In this document: positions 1 through 7,195 of the stretch, one piece after another
How the letters are laid out: the number at the start of each line of letters is the position of its first letter
Position numbering within the stretch: the stretch's first letter is position 1
Origin: PCRC01 sp017848435
GTDB lineage: Bacteria > Pseudomonadota > Gammaproteobacteria > Burkholderiales > Burkholderiaceae_C
NCBI GenBank assembly: GCA_965284315.1
Contig: OZ260072.1
Span: forward strand, 2,046,001 to 2,110,000
Length of the DNA: 64,000 bases
Direction: 5' to 3'
The notes under the pieces: generated by a model
What the model was told of the DNA's origin: nothing
Database searches by the model: none
What the model saw: only the letters and a program-made list of their open reading frames with translations
Made by a program: the position numbers and the translations under genes

Positions 1-5
1 ACCTG

Positions 6-1184
6 ATGCGCCCCGGCACGCTGCAACTCGCCGCATTGCCACCGCTGTCGCTCTACGTGCACCTGCCCTGGTGCCTGAAGAAATGCCCCTACTGCGACTT
101 CAACTCGCACGAGTGGGGCCCCGCAGCAGGCCAACTGCCAGAACAGGCCTACCTGGATGCAATTTGTGCCGACATGGAGTCGGCGCTGCCCCTGATCTGG
201 GGCCGCACCATCCACAGCATCTTCATAGGCGGTGGCACGCCCAGCTTGTTTTCCCCGGCCGGCATTGACCGCCTGTTGGCCGACGTGCGGGCCCGCCTGA
301 AGCTCACACCCGACTGCGAGATCACGCTGGAGGCCAATCCCGGCACCTTCGAGACCGACCGCTTCCGTGCCTTCCGCGCCGCCGGCGTGACGCGGCTGTC
401 CATCGGTGTGCAAAGCTTCAACGACCGGCACCTCCAGGCCCTCGGCCGGGTGCACAACCGCGCCCAGGCCCTGGCGGCCGTGGCAGAAGCCGCCCAGGCC
501 TTCGACACCTACAACCTGGACCTGATGTACGCCTTGCCCGGCCAGACGCTGGCCGAGCTGGAAGAAGACCTGCAGACGGCACTGGCGCTGGCGCCGCCGC
601 ATTTGTCCATCTACCACCTGACCATCGAGCCCAACACCTACTTCGCCAAGTTCCCGCCGGCCATTCCGGAAGACGACATGGCCTACACCATGCTCGACCA
701 GATCACCGCGCGGGCCGAAGCGGCGGGGCTGGCGCGCTACGAGGTGTCTGCCTACGCGCAGCCCGGCCACCGCTGCTGGCACAACCTCAACTACTGGCAG
801 TTTGGCGACTACCTGGGCGTTGGCGCGGGGGCCCACAGCAAGCTCAGCTTTGCGCACCGCGTGGTGCGGCAGGTGCGCTTCCGCGAGCCCCGCCTCTACA
901 TGGACAACGCCCGCGCCGGCACGCCGGTGGCGCAGCACCAGGAGGTGCCGCGGGCCGATTTGCCGTTTGAATTCATGCTGAACGCGCTGCGGCTGAAAGA
1001 CGGGTTTGCATTGCCGCAATTTGCCGAACGCACCGGCTTGCCCGCCAGCGCGATTGCGCGGGGGCTGGCCGAGGCCGAGGCAAAAGGCTTGTTGGTGCGC
1101 GAACTGCAGCAGGTGCGGCCCAGCGACAAAGGGTTTGACTTCCTGAACGACCTGCAGGCGCTGTTTCTGGCCGACAGTGCCTGA
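6..1184 (+). CDS. hemW: HemW, radical SAM heme chaperone
   Basis: 392-aa radical SAM protein of the HemW/HemN family (oxygen-independent coproporphyrinogen oxidase-like), thought to bind heme and pass it to client proteins rather than act as a true HemN. The CxxxCxxC iron-sulfur motif is C23, C27, C30, followed by the SAM-binding GGGTPS motif. Length is normal for HemW. The ATG overlaps a TGA at bases 4-6 (TGATG), so an upstream gene ends here; in related genomes this is often rdgB, but that is inference because the gene lies outside the window. Confidence 0.93.
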   Translation: MRPGTLQLAALPPLSLYVHLPWCLKKCPYCDFNSHEWGPAAGQLPEQAYLDAICADMESALPLIWGRTIHSIFIGGGTPSLFSPAGIDRLLADVRARLKLTPDCEITLEANPGTFETDRFRAFRAAGVTRLSIGVQSFNDRHLQALGRVHNRAQALAAVAEAAQAFDTYNLDLMYALPGQTLAELEEDLQTALALAPPHLSIYHLTIEPNTYFAKFPPAIPEDDMAYTMLDQITARAEAAGLARYEVSAYAQPGHRCWHNLNYWQFGDYLGVGAGAHSKLSFAHRVVRQVRFREPRLYMDNARAGTPVAQHQEVPRADLPFEFMLNALRLKDGFALPQFAERTGLPASAIARGLAEAEAKGLLVRELQQVRPSDKGFDFLNDLQALFLADSA

Positions 1185-1199
1185 CCAGAGGCGCTGGCG

Positions 1200-1352
1200 T
1201 CAGGCGCTGACCAGTGCCAAACCGGCCACCATGGCAAAGCTGCCCAGCACCGCCAAGGCACCGAGGTAAACCACCCAGCCGGCGGTTTGCAGCGTGCTCA
1301 CCAGCCAATGCGGCAGGTCAACGTGTTCGGAGTGGGGGTGGGTAGTGATCAT
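1200..1352 (-). CDS. Small single-span membrane protein, unknown
   Basis: 50-aa protein with a short His-rich N-terminus (THPHSEH) and one long hydrophobic segment over the C-terminal half. I do not recognise it. The ATG at 1352 has GAAAGG about 10 nt upstream; a longer reading starts at 1385 but without a better ribosome site. It is convergent with hemW (gap 15 bp). Plausible as a real small gene because it has start, ribosome site and membrane segment, but no family supports it. Confidence 0.5.
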   Translation of the reverse strand: MITTHPHSEHVDLPHWLVSTLQTAGWVVYLGALAVLGSFAMVAGLALVSA

Positions 1353-1459
1353 GGTGCTTGCCTTTCGTGAAGACAAGCCCATCATCTGCCTTGGCCGGTG
1401 CGGCCAACAGGCGCCAAGTTCGCCAGCCAGCGTCGGCGGCGTCCTACGCGGCCTGGAAT

Positions 1460-1948
1460 TTACTTGACCGAGAACCCGTCAATCGCCCAACCCGCCGGGC
1501 TGAAAACGCCCGGTGGTGGGGGCACCACCGCCGTGGTCTGGCCACGCGAGGTGCTGCGGCCTTTGCTGAACACCCAGCCGGTCGGGGTTTGCAGGTATTC
1601 CAGCTCGATGCGCTCGGCGTTGGAGAGGACGAGGTCGGCAATCGCTTCGGCATCGGGCTTGGTGGCTTGGGGTGCCGAGGTGCCCGAGAACATGTCGAAC
1701 GACGCGGTGGCCACCAGCGGTGGCAAGGCTGGGTCAATGCGCCGGATGTGCCATTTGCTGCCGCTCATGCGCGCCTGCAACTGCACCCATTGGCCGCGCG
1801 TCTCAGCCTCGCGGATCACGACCATCGGGTAGGCCGCCCGCGCGGCGAACACGCCCGCGTTTCTGGAGAACTGTTCGGCGGTTTGCGCCTGCGCGCTGGC
1901 AACCAAGAGGGTTGCACACAGGGCCAGACATTGGGCGATGGGTTTCAT
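1460..1948 (-). CDS. Secreted hypothetical protein
   Basis: 162 aa with a clear Sec signal peptide (MKPIAQCLALCATLLVASAQA, cleavage near residue 21). The mature part has no motif I recognise and is rich in Ala, Val and Thr. It lies between a small membrane protein and tRNA-Ser, transcribed away from the tRNA. No strong Shine-Dalgarno is visible before the ATG at 1948. Probably periplasmic; function unknown. Confidence 0.75.
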   Translation of the reverse strand: MKPIAQCLALCATLLVASAQAQTAEQFSRNAGVFAARAAYPMVVIREAETRGQWVQLQARMSGSKWHIRRIDPALPPLVATASFDMFSGTSAPQATKPDAEAIADLVLSNAERIELEYLQTPTGWVFSKGRSTSRGQTTAVVPPPPGVFSPAGWAIDGFSVK

Positions 1949-1981
1949 GGGGGCCAGTGCCTCACAAGACGGTGAACGGTT

Positions 1982-2069
1982 TGGCGGAAGCTTAGGGATT
2001 CGAACCCTAGAAACCTTTCGGTTTGCCGGTTTTCAAGACCGGTGCAATCGACCACTCTGCCAAGCTTCC
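1982..2069 (-). tRNA. tRNA-Ser (anticodon UGA)
   Basis: 88 nt including an encoded CCA. The 7-bp acceptor stem GGAAGCT/AGCTTCC is perfect. The anticodon loop reads CTTGAAA, giving anticodon TGA (reads UCA and UCG). A long variable arm and GGTTCGAATCC T-arm are present, as expected for a class II serine tRNA. Confidence 0.96.
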
Positions 2070-2110
2070 AAGCCAGCGAGTTTACCGCGTGCGCGGTGCG
2101 GTCTGGCACC

Positions 2111-2581
2111 TCAGCTGATGGGTTTGAGGTGGGTGTGCCGGTCGGCCGGTGTGTGGGGATGGTGGTGCCCGTGGTCTTCTTCGTTCAGCGGCACCAGGTG
2201 GATGTTGCCGTGGCGCACGCCGCGCAGCGCAATCAGCTGCTCGGCGCAGGCTTGCACCGAGGCGGTGGCGCCACGCAGCACCACGGTTTCCAGGCAGTGC
2301 GCGTGGTCCAGGTGGGTGTGCAGGCTGGTGACCACCAGGTCGTGGTGTTGGTGTTGCAAGTCCATCACCCGGGCGGTGACGGGGTGCTCGTGGTGGTCGT
2401 ACACGTAGCTGACGCTGGCCACACACCATTTGGCCAGGGATTGGCTGAGGCTGACGGCGCCGAGCTGGCCACGGATCAGGTCGCGCACGGCTTCGGAACG
2501 GTTGACGTAGCCCTTGTCGGCAATCAGTTCGTCAAATTGCTGTGCCAGCTGGTCGTCGAGCGAAATGGTGAAGCGTTGCAC
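2111..2581 (-). CDS. nikR: NikR nickel-responsive regulator
   Basis: 156-aa ribbon-helix-helix repressor fused to an ACT-like nickel domain. The N-terminal strand (QRFTISLDDQL) and helices match NikR; the nickel site is visible as H77, H88, H90 and C96, the E. coli H76/H87/H89/C95 set shifted by one. The C-terminus ends in an extra His-rich tail (about residues 138-151) not found in the E. coli protein. The start is GTG at 2581 with GAGGA 7 nt upstream. It begins 26 bp after ureG on the same strand, so it is probably the last gene of the urease operon; no nikABCDE importer is in the window. Confidence 0.93.
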   Translation of the reverse strand: MQRFTISLDDQLAQQFDELIADKGYVNRSEAVRDLIRGQLGAVSLSQSLAKWCVASVSYVYDHHEHPVTARVMDLQHQHHDLVVTSLHTHLDHAHCLETVVLRGATASVQACAEQLIALRGVRHGNIHLVPLNEEDHGHHHPHTPADRHTHLKPIS

Positions 2582-2607
2582 GGTGTGTCCTCGGTCGGCA
2601 TGCCGGG

Positions 2608-3264
2608 TCAGGCGGCTTTGAGCATACCCCGCGTCTCGATGAAGCTGACGACGTCGGTCAGGCCACTCAGGGTCTTGAGGTTGGTCATCACAAAGGGTTT
2701 CAGGCCCTGCGCGTTGGTGCGCATGCGGGTGGTGTCGGCGTGCATCACCTCCAGGTTGGCCCCCACATGCGGCGCGAGGTCGGTCTTGTTGATGACGAAC
2801 AAATCGCTTTTGGTGATGCCGGGGCCGCCCTTGCGCGGGATTTTTTCGCCAGCGGCCACGTCGATCACGTAGATGGTCAGGTCGCTCAGCTCGGGGCTGA
2901 AGGTGGCGGCCAGGTTGTCGCCGCCGCTTTCGATGAAGACGATGTCGGCATCGGGGAATTCCACCAGCATGCGGTCGATGGCTTCGAGGTTGATGGAGGC
3001 GTCTTCGCGGATCGCGGTGTGCGGACAGCCACCCGTCTCCACGCCCATGATGCGCTCGGCCGGCAGCGCGCCGCTCACGGTGAGGATGCGCTGGTCTTCC
3101 TTGGTGTAGATGTCGTTGGTGATGGCCACCAGGTCGTAGTGGTCACGCATGGCCTTGCAGAGCATTTCCAGCAAGGTCGTCTTGCCGGAGCCGACAGGGC
3201 CGCCGATGCCGACGCGCAGCGGTGGCAGTTTTTTGGTGCGGTTGGGGACGTGGTGCAGGGTCAT
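2608..3264 (-). CDS. ureG: UreG, urease accessory GTPase
   Basis: 218-aa SIMIBI-class GTPase that drives nickel delivery to apo-urease in the UreDFG complex. P-loop GPVGSGKT at residues 22-29; the nickel-binding Cys-Pro-His motif is C80-P81-H82; the ESGGDNLAATFSPEL segment follows. Its start ATG overlaps the ureF stop by 4 bp (ATGA), showing tight coupling. nikR follows 26 bp downstream. Confidence 0.97.
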   Translation of the reverse strand: MTLHHVPNRTKKLPPLRVGIGGPVGSGKTTLLEMLCKAMRDHYDLVAITNDIYTKEDQRILTVSGALPAERIMGVETGGCPHTAIREDASINLEAIDRMLVEFPDADIVFIESGGDNLAATFSPELSDLTIYVIDVAAGEKIPRKGGPGITKSDLFVINKTDLAPHVGANLEVMHADTTRMRTNAQGLKPFVMTNLKTLSGLTDVVSFIETRGMLKAA

Positions 3265-3941
3265 GATCGGAACAACCTTGAGTACTGAATTTCGTGTTGC
3301 GCGGAAAGAATGGCCAGCATGGGTGCAAACGCTATGCGGTCGCCGTCGAGCAGTGGCAGTGCCTGTTCAACCACCGCCGGAATTTCGGCCGCCAGCCGCG
3401 CCAGAATGCGCTGGCCAGCGCTCTGGCCCAGTGGCACGGCTTTCACTGCGGCCGACACCATGTTTTCGGCCCAGCCGAAGGCAAAGGCCAGGCAGCAGTC
3501 GGGCACGCTGGCCGGCACGCGCGACGCGGCAAAGGCAAAAGCGACGGGGTAGGTGGGCGCGATGCCGGCGAAGGCGGCGTCCACATCCGGGTGCTGCAGG
3601 CGCAGCCATTCGACCAGCGAGCGGCCCATCTGCTCGGTCTGTGCGCGGAATTCGGCGCTTTCGCGGGTGGCCAGCAGCCATTGCGTGAGTTCCTGCACAC
3701 GCGCCACGCTGTTGCTGCGCCAGGCGGGAATGGCCTGTGCCAGCAGCGGGAGGTCGGCACGGCCCAGCGACAGCGCGAGCTGGTCTGACAGCCAGTCGCT
3801 GACGCTCGATTCCGTCGCGGTGAGGCCCGCATCGACGCCGGCCTCCAGTCCTTCTGAGTATGAAAACCCGCCAATCGGCAAAGCTGGCGACGCCAGCCAG
3901 ATCAAGTGCAGCAGGCCGGCGGCCGAGAGCGGCTCGGTCAT
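3261..3941 (-). CDS. ureF: UreF, urease accessory protein
   Basis: 226-aa all-helical UreF, the part of the UreDFG complex that gates UreG GTP hydrolysis during urease metallation. The N-terminal LIWLASPALPIGGFSYSEGLE block and the later AFGWAENMVSAAVKAVPLGQS block are family signatures. It starts 2 bp after ureE ends and overlaps ureG by 4 bp. Confidence 0.95.
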   Translation of the reverse strand: MTEPLSAAGLLHLIWLASPALPIGGFSYSEGLEAGVDAGLTATESSVSDWLSDQLALSLGRADLPLLAQAIPAWRSNSVARVQELTQWLLATRESAEFRAQTEQMGRSLVEWLRLQHPDVDAAFAGIAPTYPVAFAFAASRVPASVPDCCLAFAFGWAENMVSAAVKAVPLGQSAGQRILARLAAEIPAVVEQALPLLDGDRIAFAPMLAILSAQHEIQYSRLFRS

Positions 3942-3943
3942 GC

Positions 3944-4543
3944 TCAGCCGGGTGGGCGGTGCTTGTGGATCTGGATTGCCACCGGCTGCACGGCAGGGGC
4001 GTGGTCATGGCCGTGGTTGCAGTTTGGCCCATGCACGTGCGGCGTGGCCGCTACCGGTGCCGGGGCATGCACATGCCCGGTGTGGCCGCCCGCCGCATAG
4101 GCACCGTTTTCCGGCTCGAACGGGGCGGTGGTTTCGTTCACGATCAAGTGCATGGCCCGCAGCATGTCGGCCAGCACATGGTCGGGCTCGATCTGCAGGA
4201 AGTCGGGTTTGAGTTCGATGGGCACATGGCGGTTGCCCAGGTGGTAGGCGGCGCGTGTCAGGTCGAACGGTGTGCCGTGGGCCTGGCAATGGGTGATGCG
4301 CAGCACCGGTTGCGGCGCGGCTGTGACCTTGACCAGCGAACCGTCTTCGGCCACCAGCACGTCGCCGCCACGCACCACGGTACCGCGTGGCAGGAAAACG
4401 CCCAGCGTGCGGCCTTGGCTGTCGGTGGCGTCAAAACGGCTTTTTTGGCGCACATCCCAGTCGAGTTCCACCGTGGCCGCGCGTTTCAGCAGGGCGGGGG
4501 CGAGGCCGTGGCCACCGGGAAGGCATTTGGAAGTGTGCAGCAT
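3944..4543 (-). CDS. ureE: UreE, urease nickel metallochaperone
   Basis: 199-aa nickel chaperone. The N-terminal domain carries LPRGTVVRGGDVL, the C-terminal domain YHLGNRHVPIEL with the conserved metal-site His. The tail is strongly His-rich (HTGHVHAP..., HVHGPNCNHGHDH), a nickel-storage type tail. The ATG at 4543 overlaps the ureC stop by 1 bp (TGATG), which fixes the start; a longer frame running back into ureC is not the gene. Confidence 0.95.
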   Translation of the reverse strand: MLHTSKCLPGGHGLAPALLKRAATVELDWDVRQKSRFDATDSQGRTLGVFLPRGTVVRGGDVLVAEDGSLVKVTAAPQPVLRITHCQAHGTPFDLTRAAYHLGNRHVPIELKPDFLQIEPDHVLADMLRAMHLIVNETTAPFEPENGAYAAGGHTGHVHAPAPVAATPHVHGPNCNHGHDHAPAVQPVAIQIHKHRPPG

Positions 4544-6261
4544 CAGAACAAAAAGTAGCGTTGGGCCATGGGCAGGTGGGTGGCGGGCTCGCAGGTGAGC
4601 AACTGGCCGTCGGCGCGCACCGCATAGGTCTGCGCGTCGACCTCCATCCGGGGCAGGGCGCCATTGTGGACCATGTGCTGTTTGCGCACGCTGCGGATGT
4701 TGTGTACCGCGCTGAGCGTCTTCTTCAGGCCGAACTGCTCGCCAATCCCGGCTTTCAAGCCGGCCTGCGACACAAAGGTGAGTGAGCTCCGCGTCAAGGC
4801 GCCGCCAAACGCGCCGAACATCGGCCGGTAGTGCACCGGCTGCGGTGTGGGGATGGACGCATTCGGGTCGCCCATCGCCGCCATGGCGATGCTGCCACCT
4901 TTCAGAATCAGCGCGGGCTTCACGCCGAAGAAGGCCGGTTTCCAGATCACCAGGTCGGCCCACTTGCCTTCTTCAATGCTGCCAATTTCGTGGCTCATGC
5001 CGTGGGCAATCGCCGGGTTGATGGTGTATTTGGCAATGTAGCGTTTGGCGCGGAAGTTGTCGTTGCGCGCACTGTCTTCCGGGAGCTTGCCACGCTGCAG
5101 CTTCATTTTGTGCGCGGTCTGCCAGGTGCGAAGAATCACCTCGCCCACCCGGCCCATGGCCTGACTGTCACTGCTCATCATGCTGATGGCGCCCAGGTCA
5201 TGCAGGATGTCTTCGGCCGCGATGGTTTCCTTGCGGATGCGGCTTTCGGCGAAGGCCAGGTCTTCGGCAATCGCCGGGTCGAGGTGGTGGCAGACCATCA
5301 GCATGTCCACGTGCTCGTCCAGCGTGTTCACCGTGTACGGCATGGTCGGGTTGGTGCTGGACGGCAAAAAATTCGCCTCGCCCACCACCCGCAGGATGTC
5401 GGGCGCGTGGCCGCCGCCGGCGCCTTCGGTGTGGAAGGCGCAGATGCCGCGGCCCTTGGTGGCGGCGATGGTGTCTTCCACAAAGCCCGATTCGTTGAGC
5501 GTGTCGGAATGGATGGCGACTTGCGTGTCGGTGGCGTCGGCCACGTCCAGGCAGTTGCTGATGGCGGCCGGCGTGGTGCCCCAGTCTTCGTGCAGTTTCA
5601 TGCCCACCACGCCGGCGTTGATCTGCTCGTGCAGCGCGGCCGGCAGGCTGGCGTTGCCCTTGCCCAGGAAGGCCAGGTTCATCGGGAAGGCATCGGCCGC
5701 TTGCAGCATGCGGGCGATGTGCCAGGGCCCGGGTGTACAGGTGGTGGCAAAGGTGCCGGTGGCCGGGCCGGTGCCGCCGCCCAGCATGGTGGTGATGCCA
5801 GCGGCCAGCGCCTCTTCGATCTGCTGCGGGCAGATGAAATGGATGTGCGAGTCCATGCCGCCGGCGGTGACGATGTTGCCTTCGCAACTGATGATCTCGG
5901 TGCCGGGGCCAATGACAATGTCTACCCCCGGCTGCACGTCCGGGTTGCCGGCCTTGCCGATCTTGGCGATGCGGCCGTCTTTCAGCCCGATGTCGGCCTT
6001 GACGATGCCCCAGTGGTCCAGAATGAGCGCGTTGGTCAGCACCGTGTCCATGGCGCCTTCGGCGCGGGTCTGCTGGCTTTGCGCCATGCCGTCGCGGATG
6101 GTCTTGCCGCCGCCGAATTTCACTTCTTCGCCGTAGCTGCCCGCCGCCAGCGTGAAGTCTTTTTCGACTTCGATCAGCAGGTCGGTGTCGGCCAGCCGCA
6201 CCCTGTCGCCCACCGTGGGGCCGAAAATTTCCGCGTAGGCGCGGCGCCCGATGGTGGCCAT
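4543..6261 (-). CDS. ureC: Urease alpha subunit (catalytic)
   Basis: 572-aa catalytic urease subunit, hydrolysing urea to ammonia and carbamate. All active-site residues are present at the Klebsiella positions plus five: H139 and H141 (HIH), carbamylated K222 (GMKLHEDWG), H251, H277, catalytic H325 (MVCHHLDP) and D365. One base separates it from ureB upstream and it overlaps ureE by one base. It looks fully functional. Confidence 0.98.
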   Translation of the reverse strand: MATIGRRAYAEIFGPTVGDRVRLADTDLLIEVEKDFTLAAGSYGEEVKFGGGKTIRDGMAQSQQTRAEGAMDTVLTNALILDHWGIVKADIGLKDGRIAKIGKAGNPDVQPGVDIVIGPGTEIISCEGNIVTAGGMDSHIHFICPQQIEEALAAGITTMLGGGTGPATGTFATTCTPGPWHIARMLQAADAFPMNLAFLGKGNASLPAALHEQINAGVVGMKLHEDWGTTPAAISNCLDVADATDTQVAIHSDTLNESGFVEDTIAATKGRGICAFHTEGAGGGHAPDILRVVGEANFLPSSTNPTMPYTVNTLDEHVDMLMVCHHLDPAIAEDLAFAESRIRKETIAAEDILHDLGAISMMSSDSQAMGRVGEVILRTWQTAHKMKLQRGKLPEDSARNDNFRAKRYIAKYTINPAIAHGMSHEIGSIEEGKWADLVIWKPAFFGVKPALILKGGSIAMAAMGDPNASIPTPQPVHYRPMFGAFGGALTRSSLTFVSQAGLKAGIGEQFGLKKTLSAVHNIRSVRKQHMVHNGALPRMEVDAQTYAVRADGQLLTCEPATHLPMAQRYFLF

Positions 6262-6262
6262 G

Positions 6263-6592
6263 TCAGCGCGCTCCCTGGACGCTGGCGTCCACGGGCCCGT
6301 TGGTCAAACCCCGGAAGCCATGCACAACGCGGGCACCGGCAAAGTCCACCAGTTCCACGGTCCGCTGTTGCCCTGGCTCAAAACGCACCGCCGTGCCGGA
6401 CGCGATGTTCAGCCGCATGCCGCGCGCCGCCATGCGGTCAAAACGCAGCGCACCGTTGGTTTCGGCAAAGTGGTAGTGGGAGCCGACCTGGATGGGGCGG
6501 TCGGCGGTGTTCTGCACCAGCACCGTCAGGGTGCGGCGGCCGGTGTTGAGCGGGTGCTCGCCGTCGTCTGTCAACAACTCGCCGGGCACCAT
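6263..6592 (-). CDS. ureB: Urease beta subunit
   Basis: 109-aa urease beta subunit starting MVPGEL, the usual family start. An in-frame GTG six codons upstream (6610) is possible, but the ATG at 6592 has GTGAGGT 7 nt before it. The stop codon of the preceding small gene (6600-6602) lies inside that ribosome site, suggesting coupled translation. GSHYHFAETN and FDRMAARGMRLNIASGTAVRFEPG are typical UreB blocks. Confidence 0.96.
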   Translation of the reverse strand: MVPGELLTDDGEHPLNTGRRTLTVLVQNTADRPIQVGSHYHFAETNGALRFDRMAARGMRLNIASGTAVRFEPGQQRTVELVDFAGARVVHGFRGLTNGPVDASVQGAR

Positions 6593-6599
6593 GTGGACC

Positions 6600-6767
6600 T
6601 CACTTGCCACTGCGCATCAGCCACACGGCTGCCGCCGCTGCCACGGCCAGTACCAGATAGCCCAAAGTGTCACTGGCGTGCCAGTGGGAACCGACCAAAC
6701 CGTGCCCTTCATGGGAGAAACTGCTCCCAGCCTTAGTGAAAGCTAGCAACATTGCTATTTTTTTCAT
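6600..6767 (-). CDS. 55-aa His-rich membrane protein in urease operon
   Basis: Short gene between ureA and ureB with a strong AGGAG 8 nt before its ATG, 13 bp after the ureA stop. It has a hydrophobic N-terminus, then SHEGHGLVGSHWH, then one membrane span and MRSGK. I recall similar small HEGHG...HWHA proteins at this position in urease operons of related Comamonadaceae. The His cluster just outside the membrane suggests nickel binding or contact with nickel uptake (inference). The first ~14 codons are formed by a dispersed repeat copy (see repeat at 6716), so the signal-like N-terminus is unusual. Confidence 0.75.
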   Translation of the reverse strand: MKKIAMLLAFTKAGSSFSHEGHGLVGSHWHASDTLGYLVLAVAAAAAVWLMRSGK

Positions 6768-6772
6768 AGTGT
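6716..6772 (+). repeat. Dispersed ~60-bp repeat, copy A
   Basis: Contains AGCCTTAGTGAAA, then ATTGCTATTTTTTTCATAG, matching the other copies in the window in order and spacing. On the minus strand it supplies the start codon and first ~14 codons of the 55-aa urease-operon protein. Confidence 0.7.
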
Positions 6773-6780
6773 CTCCTGTG

Positions 6781-7083
6781 TCAGAGAATGGGCTGGTGCA
6801 CTGTGACCAGCTTGGTGCCGTCGGGGAAAGTGGCCTCGACCTGGATGTCGGGGATCATCTCGGCAATGCCATCCATCACGTCGGCGCGCGTGAGCACCGC
6901 ACGGCCTTCGCTCATCAGCTGCGCCACGGTTTTGCCGTCGCGCGCACCCTCCATCACCGCGGCGCTGATGAGCGCCACCGCCTCGGGGTAATTCAGTTTG
7001 AGGCCACGCGCCTTGCGGCGTTCGGCCAGCAAGGCGGCGGTAAAAATCAGCAGCTTGTCTTTTTCGCGCGGGGTGAGTTCCAT
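6781..7083 (-). CDS. ureA: Urease gamma subunit
   Basis: 100-aa urease gamma subunit (MELTPREKDKLLIF start, NYPEAVALI and IPDIQVEATFPDGTKLV blocks), exact family length. It is the first gene of the urease operon; ureD, which commonly precedes it, is absent here and lies at 33.8 kb. No good ribosome site precedes the ATG, but a CATAAT -10-like box sits 11-16 nt upstream, so a short-leader transcript is possible. Confidence 0.97.
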   Translation of the reverse strand: MELTPREKDKLLIFTAALLAERRKARGLKLNYPEAVALISAAVMEGARDGKTVAQLMSEGRAVLTRADVMDGIAEMIPDIQVEATFPDGTKLVTVHQPIL

Positions 7084-7195
7084 ACGTCAAATGATTATGC
7101 GGGAAGCCACCCGCCCGGCCATACGCCATTTGGCCCATGCGGCACGGCGGAGCAGAAGTCCGTCGCAGTTTCCGATTTACGATGGGGCCAGCACC
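7084..7195. promoter_or_regulatory. Divergent promoter region ureA / NCS1-kinase
   Basis: 112 bp shared between ureA (minus) and the hybrid sensor kinase (plus). On the minus strand CATAAT sits 11-16 nt from the ureA ATG. I see no convincing sigma-54 pair or operator palindrome. The arrangement makes the kinase a candidate local regulator of urease (inference). Confidence 0.4.

Noticed and set aside
4831..6549. 572-codon open frame antisense to ureC
   Set aside because: Exact antisense of a fully conserved catalytic urease subunit.
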